Position numbers and translations under genes: made by a program
DNA from: Aestuariivita sp.
Lineage (GTDB): Bacteria; Pseudomonadota; Alphaproteobacteria; Rhodobacterales; Rhodobacteraceae
Reading direction: 5' to 3'
Assembly (NCBI GenBank): GCA_026710045.1
Contig: JAPORU010000053.1
Span: 1-47,383 of the forward strand
DNA: 47,383 nucleotides
Part shown: in pieces, positions 8,334-18,139 of the stretch
Layout of the letters: every line of letters starts with the position of its first letter
How positions within the stretch are numbered: position 1 is the stretch's first letter
The notes under the pieces: model-generated
Told to the model about the DNA's origin: nothing
Databases searched by the model: none
The model's input: only the letters and a program-made list of their open reading frames with translations

Positions 8334-9899
8334 TCATTCTACGGATTCGACTCGGATATCCAGCAGGTTGCGGGTATCACGCCCGCAGGCGATTGCGATC
8401 CAGTGGATAGGCTCCGTGCGGTCACGATACTGCTCGGCGTAGCCTCGGTCCCGGATCTGGGCGAGCGCGGTCGCCAATGCGGCCTCTGTTCCATCCGCCG
8501 TCTCCACCATCTTGAACTCGAACAGGAACACCTGTCCGCCCGTCAAGACCACCAGGTCGGCCCGGCCCCGGCTGGAGGACTCCTCCGAGCGGACCTCCAC
8601 ACCGATGGCCCGAAAGGCCATGTGCAGGAGACCCGCGTACCAGGCCTCGTAACGGGCCAGATCCTTATTGTGCCACTGGTAGGGAAGGCTCGCGAGATAG
8701 GCCTTCAGCGTTGTGGCAAAGCCCTCGAAATCGTGGGCGACGAGTAAATCCCGCAGCGTCTCTCCGTCCTCCGAGGGCACCCGGTGTGTCGGGTTCAGAT
8801 ACATCAGCAGTTCGTCGTTCAGGCTGAGCTTGACCTCCCGGTTGGGATAGTCCAGCCGGTAGAGGGTCCGGTGGCCTCTTCGCTGCTCGTCAACGATGGT
8901 GAGATACCCGGTCTGGAACAAGAGCGCCTCGGCACTGATGTCCTCGACATCGAATTTTGAGACCAGCGTCTCATCGCGCCAGCACCCCTCCAGCTCCCGT
9001 GGATGGATGGACTTTTCCTGAAGGGTCTCGAACAGGAACCGCGGCGAACCCGTCCGGAACCAGTGGGGCTTGAACGCCCGTTCGTCGAACAGCAACAGCA
9101 CATCAAAGGGATTGTAGACTCTTTCCGTGCCCCGCCAGCTGTAGCCGTTGTACCAGGTCCGGATCGCGTCCCGGTCCAGACCGTCCAGCTCCGGGGCAAA
9201 GACGGTGTCGATGTCAGCGTCGGTATAGCCGCAGAGGGTCGCAAAGCGCGGATCCAGGCTGATGTCCTTGAGATTGTTGAGACCGGAGAACAGGCTGACC
9301 TTGGAGAACATGCTGATGCCCGTAACGAAGACAAAGCGGACATGCGCGGCACTGCCCTTGATGATACCATAGAAGCCCCGCAGATACTCCCGGTTGGCCC
9401 GCGCCCGATCCGGATCCTTCAGAACATCCAGGATCGGCTTGTCGTACTCGTCTACGAGAACCACCACCCGCTGGCCGGTCTTATGGTGGAGGTGATAGAG
9501 CAGACTTTGCAAACGCTCCGGGGCCGACCCTGCCGAACAAAGAGCCTGTAATCCGGCGGCATGTTCAATAAGGTCGAGTTGCGTGTTCAGGTTACGCTCA
9601 ATGGCCTCCGGCCGGTTATACATCCCATCAAAGCTCAATCGTATCACCGGATGGGTGACGGACCAGTCCCAGTGATCCTGGATGTCCAGCCCGTTGAACA
9701 ACTCTTCGCGCCCTTCGAACAAGGCCTTGAGTGTGCTTACCAGCAGGCTCTTTCCAAACCGGCGGGGCCGGGAGAGGAACCAGTAGTCACCCTGCGCGAT
9801 CAGGTTCCGGATCAACGGGGTCTTGTCCACGTAATAGCTGTTGGTATTCCGCAGCCGATCGAAATCCTGGATCCCAATGGGCAGGCGCTGACGGGTCAT
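8334..9899 (-). CDS. AAA-ATPase-like / PD-(D/E)XK nuclease superfamily protein
   Basis: A 521-aa protein with the architecture of the AAA-ATPase_like (PF09820) plus PDDEXK_9 (PF08011) families. The N-terminus has MTRQRLPIGIQDFDRLR and YYVDKTPLI, followed by Walker-A-like SRPRRFGKSLL near residues 43-53. Walker B VVVLVDEYDKPIL lies near 145. The C-terminal domain carries GRADLVVLTGGQVFLFEFK, the D...ExK nuclease core. The cellular role is unknown; relatives occur in many copies in some gut and marine bacteria and are often regarded as mobile or defence-related. The gene is visibly richer in GC and GC-ending codons than both neighbours, which suggests horizontal acquisition. The start has AGAGGA upstream. 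Confidence 0.88.
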   Translation of the reverse strand: MTRQRLPIGIQDFDRLRNTNSYYVDKTPLIRNLIAQGDYWFLSRPRRFGKSLLVSTLKALFEGREELFNGLDIQDHWDWSVTHPVIRLSFDGMYNRPEAIERNLNTQLDLIEHAAGLQALCSAGSAPERLQSLLYHLHHKTGQRVVVLVDEYDKPILDVLKDPDRARANREYLRGFYGIIKGSAAHVRFVFVTGISMFSKVSLFSGLNNLKDISLDPRFATLCGYTDADIDTVFAPELDGLDRDAIRTWYNGYSWRGTERVYNPFDVLLLFDERAFKPHWFRTGSPRFLFETLQEKSIHPRELEGCWRDETLVSKFDVEDISAEALLFQTGYLTIVDEQRRGHRTLYRLDYPNREVKLSLNDELLMYLNPTHRVPSEDGETLRDLLVAHDFEGFATTLKAYLASLPYQWHNKDLARYEAWYAGLLHMAFRAIGVEVRSEESSSRGRADLVVLTGGQVFLFEFKMVETADGTEAALATALAQIRDRGYAEQYRDRTEPIHWIAIACGRDTRNLLDIRVESVE

Positions 9900-10095
9900 G
9901 ATCGTCCTCTCGGAAGGTCCTCAATCAACAGTGATTTTCTTAATGTCCCTGACCTCGAGTGGGTGCGATAATGTAAGTCGAATACACCAGATGTAAACAA
10001 GCTGCGCCTCGGATGAGTAAAAACCGTTACATAAATTTATCATTGGATATTACCCTTAGATCAATCGACCGCTTATATTGATCACCACTCGAAAC

Positions 10096-12246
10096 TCAAG
10101 AATCTCTCGTGATTATCGGTTCACGATGATCCCGAATAAGACTCAAGATATCGCGTGCAGAACGCAGAATATGTGTTCCAGGGCCGAAGATCGCCTTCAC
10201 GCCGCACGCTTTCAGAAATTCGTAATCCTGCGGCGGAATGACGCCGCCACATACAACAATTTTTTCGGATGCACCTGCCGCTCGTAACGCATCAACAAGC
10301 TGTGGTGCCAACGTCTTGTGACCAGCCGCTTGAGACGACACCCCGATGACATGAACATCATTATCAATCGCATCCTGCGCTACTTCCTGTGGAGTCTGAA
10401 ACAGTGGACCAACATCGACATCAAACCCAATATCAGCGAAAGCGGTTGCAATGACCTTCGCTCCGCGGTCATGACCATCCTGTCCCATCTTGACCACGAG
10501 CATGCGAGGACGACGCCCCTCCTCCTCCGCGAAAACGCGAACATCTTGTTGTACAGTCGCAAACTCTTCATCATCTTCGTAAGCCGACCCATAAACACCT
10601 GACAAAGTTCGAACCTCCGCACGATGCCGCCCAAAGACAGACTCCATCGCCTTTGTAATTTCACCCACGGAAGCTCGAGAACGTGCTGCCTCAACAGCAG
10701 CTTCCAACAAATTTCCACCCGCTTTCGCCCGGCAACTGAGTTCCAACAAGGCTGCTTCACACACCGATGTATTGCGCGTCGCACGCATACTCTCAAGGCG
10801 GGAGATTTGCGACTCGCGGACCTGTCGATTATCAATCTCACGAATGTCAATTTCGTCCTCGGATTCCTTTCTATACTTGTTCACCCCGACAATAACTTCG
10901 TCGCCCCGATCAATCAATGCTTGGCGCTTCGCTGCCGTTTCTTCAATCCGAAGCTTTGGTAAACCCGACATAACCGCTTTGGTCATTCCACCCACATCTT
11001 CAATTTCTTCAATCACCTGCCAAGCCTGCTCAGCCAACCGATGTGTCAGCGTCTCAACATAATAAGAGCCAGCCAATGGATCAATGACATTGGTAATCCC
11101 TGTCTCTTCCTGAAGAATAAGTTGTGTATTTCGTGCAAGTCGAGCCGAGAAGTCCGTCGGCAGAGCAATCGCTTCGTCAAGAGCATTTGTATGAAGCGAC
11201 TGGGTACCGCCTAGAACCGCTGACATCGCTTCATAAGCCGTACGTACAACATTATTGTAAGGATCTTGCTCCTGCAAACTCACACCTGATGTCTGGCAAT
11301 GTGTCCTGAGCATCAAGGACTTTTTATTCTTTGGCTCAAACTCAGTCATTATCCTATGCCAAAGCAGCCGCGCCGCACGCAGCTTGGCAACTTCCATAAA
11401 AAAATTCATACCAATCGCAAAAAAGAAACTCAAGCGCCCCGAAAACCGGTCAACATCCATACCGCGTGCAAGAGCAGCCCGGACATACTCCCGCCCATCA
11501 GCGAGAGTATACGCAAGCTCCTGTACGATATTCGCGCCCGCCTCCTGCATATGATAACCTGAGATCGAGATGGAATTGAATTTCGGCATGTTCTCGGATG
11601 TATACTCAATAATATCAGCCACAATCCGCATGGATGGTTCGGGTGGATAAACATACGTATTCCGAACCATGAATTCCTTCAAAATATCGTTCTGAATAGT
11701 ACCAGACAAAAGCGACTTATCGTGCCCCTGCTCTTCACCGGCCACAATGAAACTTGCAAGCACCGGGATAACAGCCCCATTCATGGTCATTGAAACCGAA
11801 ACCTTGTCGAGAGGAATGCCCTCAAACAATATCTTCATATCTTCAACAGAATCGATCGCTACACCGGCTTTACCGACGTCTCCCTCAACTCGAGCATGGT
11901 CGCTGTCGTAACCCCGATGGGTTGCAAGATCAAAGGCGACAGACACACCCTGTTGCCCCGCCGCAAGGTTACGGCGAAAGAACGCGTTCGACTCCTCAGC
12001 GGTCGAATATCCGGCATATTGCCGAACCGTCCACGGCCGACCTGCGTACATTGTGGCCTTAACCCCACGCGTAAATGGCGCTTCACCTGGCAGACTTCCA
12101 AGATGGGCCACATCATCAAGATCCGATTCGGTATAAAGCGGTTTGATTTGAATTCCCTCGAGAGTCCCCCAATTCAAATCATCAACCGATTTGCCTTTCA
12201 ACTCTTGCGCTGCAATCTCTTGCCACTTAGATGTGTCCGTTCTCAT
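10096..12246 (-). CDS. scpA: Methylmalonyl-CoA mutase (B12-dependent, single-chain)
   Basis: Converts methylmalonyl-CoA to succinyl-CoA with adenosylcobalamin, the last step of propionyl-CoA oxidation. The N-terminal TIM-barrel part has [17 protein letters not shown] and [12 protein letters not shown]; the RTHCQTSG and NALDEA blocks are typical. The C-terminal B12 domain has the cobalt-ligand motif DGHDRG (DxHxxG) near residue 592 and [11 protein letters not shown]. The 716-aa length matches the homodimeric/alpha form. I chose the ATG at 12246 (GGGAG upstream) instead of a TTG seven codons earlier. pccA, which supplies the pathway, lies about 840 bp away on the same strand; the 196 bp downstream to the ATPase gene hold nothing recognisable. 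Confidence 0.96.
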   Translation of the reverse strand: MRTDTSKWQEIAAQELKGKSVDDLNWGTLEGIQIKPLYTESDLDDVAHLGSLPGEAPFTRGVKATMYAGRPWTVRQYAGYSTAEESNAFFRRNLAAGQQGVSVAFDLATHRGYDSDHARVEGDVGKAGVAIDSVEDMKILFEGIPLDKVSVSMTMNGAVIPVLASFIVAGEEQGHDKSLLSGTIQNDILKEFMVRNTYVYPPEPSMRIVADIIEYTSENMPKFNSISISGYHMQEAGANIVQELAYTLADGREYVRAALARGMDVDRFSGRLSFFFAIGMNFFMEVAKLRAARLLWHRIMTEFEPKNKKSLMLRTHCQTSGVSLQEQDPYNNVVRTAYEAMSAVLGGTQSLHTNALDEAIALPTDFSARLARNTQLILQEETGITNVIDPLAGSYYVETLTHRLAEQAWQVIEEIEDVGGMTKAVMSGLPKLRIEETAAKRQALIDRGDEVIVGVNKYRKESEDEIDIREIDNRQVRESQISRLESMRATRNTSVCEAALLELSCRAKAGGNLLEAAVEAARSRASVGEITKAMESVFGRHRAEVRTLSGVYGSAYEDDEEFATVQQDVRVFAEEEGRRPRMLVVKMGQDGHDRGAKVIATAFADIGFDVDVGPLFQTPQEVAQDAIDNDVHVIGVSSQAAGHKTLAPQLVDALRAAGASEKIVVCGGVIPPQDYEFLKACGVKAIFGPGTHILRSARDILSLIRDHREPIITRDS

Positions 12247-12522
12247 CCCAAACTCCCATTCGTACAAAATATAATTGCCATCTACCCAGCTACACCTTGG
12301 GTCTCAACCGGCCCTCTGCCTCACATCAAGCTCAATTGATTCATTACAAGAATATTTTGTGACAATCCTCAACGGGAAAAATCTTGCCTCGCGAACTTGA
12401 TTTCCGCTCAAGATGTATTCACTTGAGAGAACAACGGAATAGGCGCATAATCCATATAATTGATGTTGCCAATAATGTACTTAACTCCAACTCTTCGCCA
12501 GTATCGGAGATGAATAATCGCA

Positions 12523-13011
12523 ATGTTCCTCGACAGACCGATATTGCCCTTAAAAAGATCATGCATGGCATACTTCATTCTCGTTGTCCTGCTGGCATCT
12601 CTCTCAAACTCAATCGCCATCCGACACACCAACGCATCCGATGTCTCGACCCTCGCACAACCGGCGGGAAGTACGGACCTATCGGAATTTAAGTGGATGA
12701 ATCGACCAGTCATTGTATTTGCTGATTCGCCCGCTGATCCTCGATTTTCCGAGCAAATTACATTGCTCGAAAGTCAGATTGAAGAATTACAAAAGCGTGA
12801 TGTCGTGATCCTAACCGATACCGACCCCGAGGCCTTGTCACCCTTGCGAAAAAAACTTCGGCCTCGCGGATTTATGCTCGTGCTGGTTGGTAAAGACGGA
12901 ACCGTCTATCTCCGAAAACCTTTTCCTTGGAGCGTGAGAGAGTTATCGCGCTCCATTGACAAAATGCCCCTCCGCCAACAAGAAATCCGTGACCGACGCG
13001 AACAGAGATAG
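12523..13011 (+). CDS. DUF4174 domain protein, predicted exported
   Basis: A 162-aa protein with a hydrophobic N-terminal segment (AYFILVVLLASLSNSIAI) that reads as a signal peptide, followed by a thioredoxin-like DUF4174 domain. The body has RPVIVFADSPADPRF, then DVVILTDTDP and FMLVLVGKDGTVYLRKPFPW, which are characteristic of this family in alphaproteobacteria. No CxxC motif is present, so a redox role is not supported. It sits between the mutase and carboxylase genes but on the opposite strand. An ATG at 12565 is an alternative start that would put the hydrophobic segment directly at the N-terminus. The 276 bp upstream, shared with the mutase gene, show no clear operator. Confidence 0.8.
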   Translation: MFLDRPILPLKRSCMAYFILVVLLASLSNSIAIRHTNASDVSTLAQPAGSTDLSEFKWMNRPVIVFADSPADPRFSEQITLLESQIEELQKRDVVILTDTDPEALSPLRKKLRPRGFMLVLVGKDGTVYLRKPFPWSVRELSRSIDKMPLRQQEIRDRREQR

Positions 13012-13082
13012 TGAATGACCAAACAGACAAATCATCAATGGAAGATGGCCGAGAATCAATACTCCCGGACAAATCCATATTT

Positions 13083-15128
13083 TTATTCAAATTCCATAAT
13101 GACATCGTCAACGGCCAAGCTATCATTCGCCACCACATTGATTGTCTTTACCACCCCAATTCGCTCGGCACGCAGTATATTTTCCATTTTCATCGCCTCT
13201 ATCGTGCATAGGCTCTGCCCCTCTTGTACCTTCTGACCCCGAACAACATCAATACGGACGACGAGACCCGGCATGGGACAAAGAAGCAGTTTCGACGTAT
13301 CGGGAGGCACCTTTTTTGGCATCAATCGCGCCAGTTCAGCGTGGCGAGGCGAATGAAACTGGATATTCAAATCAGCTCCGCGAAACCGAATTCGAAACCC
13401 ACCGGTAACCATTTGAACCTTCAAGACCATTGAGGTACCATTCACACATATATTTGCGAGAGTATTTCCAGGAGTCCAATCACTGGTCACGCGATAAGGC
13501 GCGCAATCGTCAAGCACAATCACTGAACCTTCCGGGTCAGTTGTGACCTCGACCTTAAACTGGTCATCCAAGACCGTCGCCAGCCATGCTTTACCGACCT
13601 TTCTCACATTGTTATGAACCAGTCCTGAAACGTGAGTCCGCCGGATTTCCGCAAATTGATTCATAGCGGCGGCGCACACAACGATACGCTTCAAACAATC
13701 AGCACTCAACTCTACCTGGGTAAAACCCTCTGGATATTCTTCCGAAATAAAACCCGTTGTTATATTTCCAGAAATAAAGCGTGGATGATCCATCACGGCC
13801 GAGACAAACGGCAAATTATGTCCAATCCCCTCAACCTCAAAACAGTCAAGAGCCACACGCATCGCTTCGATTGCCGACATGCGGTCATAACCCCAAGTGC
13901 AAAGTTTGGCAATCATTGGATCATAATGAATGCTAATTTCGCCACCCTCAAAAACACCTGTATCAACACGCACGGCACATGAACTCACATCGGTCGTGCT
14001 GGAGGAAACTCCATCCATAGAGAGTGGGCCGGCGACTTTCTCCGCGGGCGGTCTATATCGCGTTAATCGTCCGGTAGATGGCAGAAAATCACGAAACGGA
14101 TCTTCGGCGTAGAGTCGATTTTCGACAGCCCAACCTGTCACGGAAACATCATCTTGAGTGATGGCGAGAGACTCACCATTTGCCACGCGAATCATCTGTT
14201 CGACCAAATCAATCCCGGTTATAAGTTCCGTTACTGGATGCTCGACCTGCAATCTTGTATTCATCTCAAGAAAATAGAAATTCTTGTCTTTGTCGACAAT
14301 AAACTCAACCGTGCCTGCGCTTACGTAGTTCACGGCCTTGGCGAGTGCGACGGCTTGCCGACCCATCGCATTACGAGTTGATTCATCAAGGAAAGAAGAC
14401 GGAGACTCTTCGACAACCTTCTGATTACGGCGCTGAATGGAACACTCTCGCTCACCAAGAAAAATGCAATTTCCGCATGAGTCGCTCAACACCTGCATTT
14501 CAATATGACGGGGATGCGTGATGAACTTCTCAATAAAGATACGGTCATCGCCAAAGGAACTTGCTGCCTCGTTTTTTGATGAGTGAAATCCCTCCTGTAC
14601 GTCTTGGTCACACCACGCAATCCGCATACCCTTGCCACCACCACCCGCACTGGCCTTAAGCATAACCGGATAGCCAATATCTTTGGAAATTCGAATCGCT
14701 TCATCAACATCATTAATGAGGCCCATAAACCCAGGAACAATATTGACACCGGCCTCATGTGCGATCTTCTTGGATGTAATTTTGTCTCCCATTAACTCGA
14801 TTGCGGTGCTCGGCGGCCCAATGAAGATAATCCCAACAGCATCAAGAGCTTTTGCAAATCTCGGATTTTCGGACAAAAAGCCATATCCCGGATGAACAGC
14901 ATCCGCTCCGCTCTCTTGAGCCGCGTTTATAATTTTTTCAATAACAAGATACGACTGACGGGCGGATGAATCACCAATGTAAATGGTCTCATCGGCCATT
15001 TGCGTATGCAGACTCAGCTTATCGGCCTCTGAATATACGGCAACAGTCGAGATGCCCATCTTATGAGCCGTCCTAATTACCCTGCAAGCAATTTCTCCAC
15101 GATTTGCGATCAAGAGTTTTTTGAACAT
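13083..15128 (-). CDS. pccA: Propionyl/acyl-CoA carboxylase alpha subunit (biotin carboxylase + BCCP)
   Basis: Carboxylates biotin with ATP and bicarbonate and carries it to the beta subunit, giving methylmalonyl-CoA from propionyl-CoA. In order: the biotin carboxylase N-domain (KKLLIANRGEIACRVIRTA), ATP-grasp with KASAGGGGKGMR and FIEKFITHPRHIEMQV, EMNTRLQVEHPVTE, the PccA linker region, and a C-terminal biotinyl domain with EAMKMEN near residue 645. The 681-aa length fits PccA. The start ATG has AAGGGA upstream. The beta subunit pccB is not in the window. Presence of the methylmalonyl-CoA mutase nearby supports the propionyl-CoA assignment over methylcrotonyl-CoA. Confidence 0.94.
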   Translation of the reverse strand: MFKKLLIANRGEIACRVIRTAHKMGISTVAVYSEADKLSLHTQMADETIYIGDSSARQSYLVIEKIINAAQESGADAVHPGYGFLSENPRFAKALDAVGIIFIGPPSTAIELMGDKITSKKIAHEAGVNIVPGFMGLINDVDEAIRISKDIGYPVMLKASAGGGGKGMRIAWCDQDVQEGFHSSKNEAASSFGDDRIFIEKFITHPRHIEMQVLSDSCGNCIFLGERECSIQRRNQKVVEESPSSFLDESTRNAMGRQAVALAKAVNYVSAGTVEFIVDKDKNFYFLEMNTRLQVEHPVTELITGIDLVEQMIRVANGESLAITQDDVSVTGWAVENRLYAEDPFRDFLPSTGRLTRYRPPAEKVAGPLSMDGVSSSTTDVSSCAVRVDTGVFEGGEISIHYDPMIAKLCTWGYDRMSAIEAMRVALDCFEVEGIGHNLPFVSAVMDHPRFISGNITTGFISEEYPEGFTQVELSADCLKRIVVCAAAMNQFAEIRRTHVSGLVHNNVRKVGKAWLATVLDDQFKVEVTTDPEGSVIVLDDCAPYRVTSDWTPGNTLANICVNGTSMVLKVQMVTGGFRIRFRGADLNIQFHSPRHAELARLMPKKVPPDTSKLLLCPMPGLVVRIDVVRGQKVQEGQSLCTIEAMKMENILRAERIGVVKTINVVANDSLAVDDVIMEFE

Positions 15129-16053
15129 CCAAGTCCCTTCATGAACTTAAGACATGGTCGCAGCTTTCACACTATAGCTGACGATATAAGAGTGTCGATT
15201 CGACAGAAAAACGCCGTTCTGACAGTTTTTTAAAGCGAGTTCAACGTCTTTGGTAAGCAACCATATCGACAACTCAAGGGACGGATTCCCACCACATACG
15301 CTCCGTAATCTGACATGTATTGTCCTCCATTTTCCATCCTGAATAAAAACAGTCTATCCGCCCAAGCATGATCAGCACCCATCTTTAACAAAATTTTCAA
15401 AAAATTCGTCAAATTTCATTGTTTTTGCGATTTACCGGAATATTTTTCCCTTTAATTTCAATAAGTTATAATAAAGCAATTTTTAAAAACTCGTTGTAGT
15501 GACCGACGATTCCGTTAACTTATTGAAATATAGAGATAAGTTTGAAGTTTGTAGTGCCATACAGTTTTCTAACTATTTGTTTTTAAAAGATCTTTTTTGC
15601 AAAATGTTAAAGATGGGAGCAGGCGGGGGAGGTCAATCCATAATGTCTAATAGTACAAACGAAACAGAAGATCCTTCGAAGCTTATCCTTATCAAGTGAC
15701 CAATTTCCCCATTCTTGCGAGTCAACTGACACCGTTCAGATATTACCCCGAACAGCCGACATACAATTTCATCGCGAGTCTTCCCGGCGAACGATGAGAA
15801 TGAAAAGGTCGGCACCGCATCCAAGTTAAGCTGCTCGCAGTTTGCTCAAACAAATCAATCGAACAGAGATCGGATCTCGGAATGAGTAACAGGATAGTTG
15901 TGAATGAACTGCGTAACCTCTATCAATGGCGCAAAAATCACTCTGGATCTTTCAACCTTATTGATCCGATGCCAAAGCGCTCTCTCAATCGAACCAACCT
16001 ATGCAGAAAAACCGGTCATTAGCGCCGGAAACACACGCTGTATACCTGTTCAC
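15129..16053. other. 925-bp stretch without a convincing gene; partly AT-rich
   Basis: No long ORF with family resemblance. From about 15400 to 15600 the DNA is clearly more AT-rich than its surroundings and includes TATAAT at 15467-15472. An ATG at 15644 follows the strong Shine-Dalgarno-like GGGGGAGG at good spacing but opens only 18 codons. The pccA promoter and the end of the choXWV transcript must also lie here. Reading from choV, CCGG at 16025-16028 and 16012-16015 followed by a T run could form a weak terminator. The segment may be the remains of an inserted element or of a lost gene. Confidence 0.4.
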
Positions 16054-17091
16054 TCACGGCTGACGGCTTTGACCCTGAGGATCCAGTAGATGTCGCAGAA
16101 CGCTCGCATGTGTGACGCGACCGATAACCACCGCATCTTCATTTATCACGGCACAGTCGTTGCAATCTTTACTGAGCAGACGCATAACCTCTTCAACGCT
16201 CATGTCCACCGCAATTTGAGGGCCCTGTGCGTGACCCCCTTCCATGACATCACCCGCCGTCAAAACATGCAGTGGATTCATATTGGAAACAAAGTCAGCA
16301 ACATATTCATTTGCAGGCGCCGAGAAAATATCTTTTGGAGTACCACATTGTACAATGCGCCCACCTTCCATGATCGCGATATGATTACCCAGTTTAAACG
16401 CCTCGTCAAGATCATGGCTCACGAAAATAATCGTGCGTTCGAGTCGTGCCTGCAACTCAAGTAATTCATCCTGCAAACGCGTACGAATAAGCGGATCAAG
16501 AGCCGAGAACGGCTCATCCATCAAGAGTATGGGAGCATCCGTTGCAAATGCGCGAGCCAATCCCACCCGTTGCTGCATGCCCCCGGACAATTCACCAACT
16601 TTCCGGTCTCCCCAATGATCAAGACCCACGAGTGACAATTGCTCATCGACCTTTTCCAGACGTTCAGCGCGACCCTGTCCGGCCAACTCCAATCCGAGCC
16701 CGACATTTTCACGTACCGTCCGCCATGGCAACAGACCGAATTGCTGGAAAACCATCACAATACACTCCCGACGTAAGCGACGAAGTTCATCATCAGAAGC
16801 CGTGGTTACATTACAAGACCAGTCACCGATATGAACGGTGACACATCCACGAACGATAGAATTCAGACCATTAACAGCCCGCAACAGTGTCGACTTGCCA
16901 GAACCCGACAACCCCATAAGCACGAGAATCTCGCCTTCACTCACATCAATCGAGCAATTGTGAACTCCCAGAATCTGGCCCGTTGCCGCTTGAATTTCCG
17001 TACGCTCCTGTCCTGCATCCATTAACGGTAGGGCACGCTCCGGATTCTGTCCAAAGACGATCGAAACATCTTCGATTTCAACGGCCCTCAA
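16054..17091 (-). CDS. choV: Choline ABC transporter, ATP-binding protein
   Basis: Energises uptake of choline (glycine-betaine/proline transporter family, ProV-like). Walker A is GLSGSGKST, the Q-loop VFQQFGLLPWRTV is typical of the OTCN subfamily, the signature is LSGGMQQRVGLARA and Walker B is ILLMDEPFSALDP. A C-terminal CBS-like region follows (MSVEEVMRLL and AVVIGRVTHASVL). The 345-aa length fits ChoV. The start is a TTG overlapping the choW stop by four bases (TTGA), with a G-rich run in front. It is the last gene of choX-choW-choV. In roseobacters choline is a carbon and osmoprotectant source; no bet genes are in the window. Confidence 0.92.
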   Translation of the reverse strand: MRAVEIEDVSIVFGQNPERALPLMDAGQERTEIQAATGQILGVHNCSIDVSEGEILVLMGLSGSGKSTLLRAVNGLNSIVRGCVTVHIGDWSCNVTTASDDELRRLRRECIVMVFQQFGLLPWRTVRENVGLGLELAGQGRAERLEKVDEQLSLVGLDHWGDRKVGELSGGMQQRVGLARAFATDAPILLMDEPFSALDPLIRTRLQDELLELQARLERTIIFVSHDLDEAFKLGNHIAIMEGGRIVQCGTPKDIFSAPANEYVADFVSNMNPLHVLTAGDVMEGGHAQGPQIAVDMSVEEVMRLLSKDCNDCAVINEDAVVIGRVTHASVLRHLLDPQGQSRQP

Positions 17092-17957
17092 TTCTTCGAC
17101 CCCCCGGAACTGAGGACGCGATCAAGAATTATTGCAATAACGACAATAACAAATCCCGATTCAAACCCGAGTGATGTATTCACCTGATTAAGAGCGCGTA
17201 CGACGGGAACCCCTAATCCATCAGCGCCGACAAGAGCCGCAATCACCACCATCGACAGCGACAACATAATCGTCTGATTCAGACCGATCATAATTTGCGG
17301 AAATGCATAGGGCAGTTCAACCTTACAGAGTGTCTGCCAATCTGTTGCCCCGAAGGCCCGCACCGCCTCAACAAGCGCCTTGGGCGTTGAAAACACGCCA
17401 AGATACGTGAGTCGGATCGGTGCCGGCAAGACAAAGATAACAGTTGCGATGAGTCCGGGAACCATACCGATACCGAAAAAAACGATGGCCGGAATCAAGT
17501 AAACAAAGGTCGGCAACGTCTGCATCAAATCGAGCACAGGCCGTATGCCAGCGTACAGCCTCGGCCGATGCGCCGCGGCAATTCCAATCGGCACACCGAC
17601 CCCCATACAGACCACACAGGATAACAGAATAAGTGTTAAACTCTCCGTCGTTTCTTCCCAATAGTCTTGATTCAATATAAAGAGGAACCCAAGCAGAACA
17701 AGAAGGCAAATCTTCCAGTTTTTCTGCAAGAACCAAGCGAGAACAACAAAAATCAAAATGATTACGAGAGGGTTTGGTGTCTGCAACAGCCAAAGAATGG
17801 AATCAACAAGAAACTCCATTCCGTCGGATAGAGCATCCAGAAACGGATCAGCATTGTTCCGAACCCAATCAAATACAGCTTCTGCCCAGTCACCGACGGG
17901 AACTTTATTCTCTTTCAACCAGCCTAACAATGCTACCTCATCAGAGCCTAGATCCAC
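17088..17957 (-). CDS. choW: Choline ABC transporter, permease
   Basis: Inner-membrane permease of the ProW type, 289 aa, with about six hydrophobic segments in the C-terminal two thirds. The amphipathic N-terminal region (VPVGDWAEAVFDWVRNNADP) is typical of ChoW/ProW. The EAA loop reads EAVRAFGATDWQTLCKVELP. The pattern LDLMQTLPTFVYLIPAIVFF is a family hallmark. It starts 182 bp after choX and ends in a four-base overlap with choV. I see no gene in the 182-bp choX-choW gap. The product exports nothing itself; direction is import, set by the presence of ChoX. Confidence 0.93.
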   Translation of the reverse strand: MDLGSDEVALLGWLKENKVPVGDWAEAVFDWVRNNADPFLDALSDGMEFLVDSILWLLQTPNPLVIILIFVVLAWFLQKNWKICLLVLLGFLFILNQDYWEETTESLTLILLSCVVCMGVGVPIGIAAAHRPRLYAGIRPVLDLMQTLPTFVYLIPAIVFFGIGMVPGLIATVIFVLPAPIRLTYLGVFSTPKALVEAVRAFGATDWQTLCKVELPYAFPQIMIGLNQTIMLSLSMVVIAALVGADGLGVPVVRALNQVNTSLGFESGFVIVVIAIILDRVLSSGGSKN

Positions 17958-18139
17958 TCAAGATGTTGCCACCAAATCCTTTGCTCGAACAAATCGAAGA
18001 GGATCACGTCACAGGAAAGACGCCAGCCTTTCTCGTCACAACACAGACCCCCTCAAGTTCTCGCGAGCGCATGAACTCAAAGAGAACGAACGGGCCGACA
18101 CACAAACGACCCAATCTAGATTCTCAGTCCAACGACGCG

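Noticed and set aside
8205-8747. 180-codon plus-strand ORF opposite the ATPase gene
   Set aside because: Beyond the first 40 codons it is the antisense of a GC-rich gene, where long false frames are expected; only the 5' stump was kept as an observation.
16008-16030. Terminator behind choV
   Set aside because: CCGG/CCGG followed by T's gives just a 4-bp stem, too weak to list as a separate feature.
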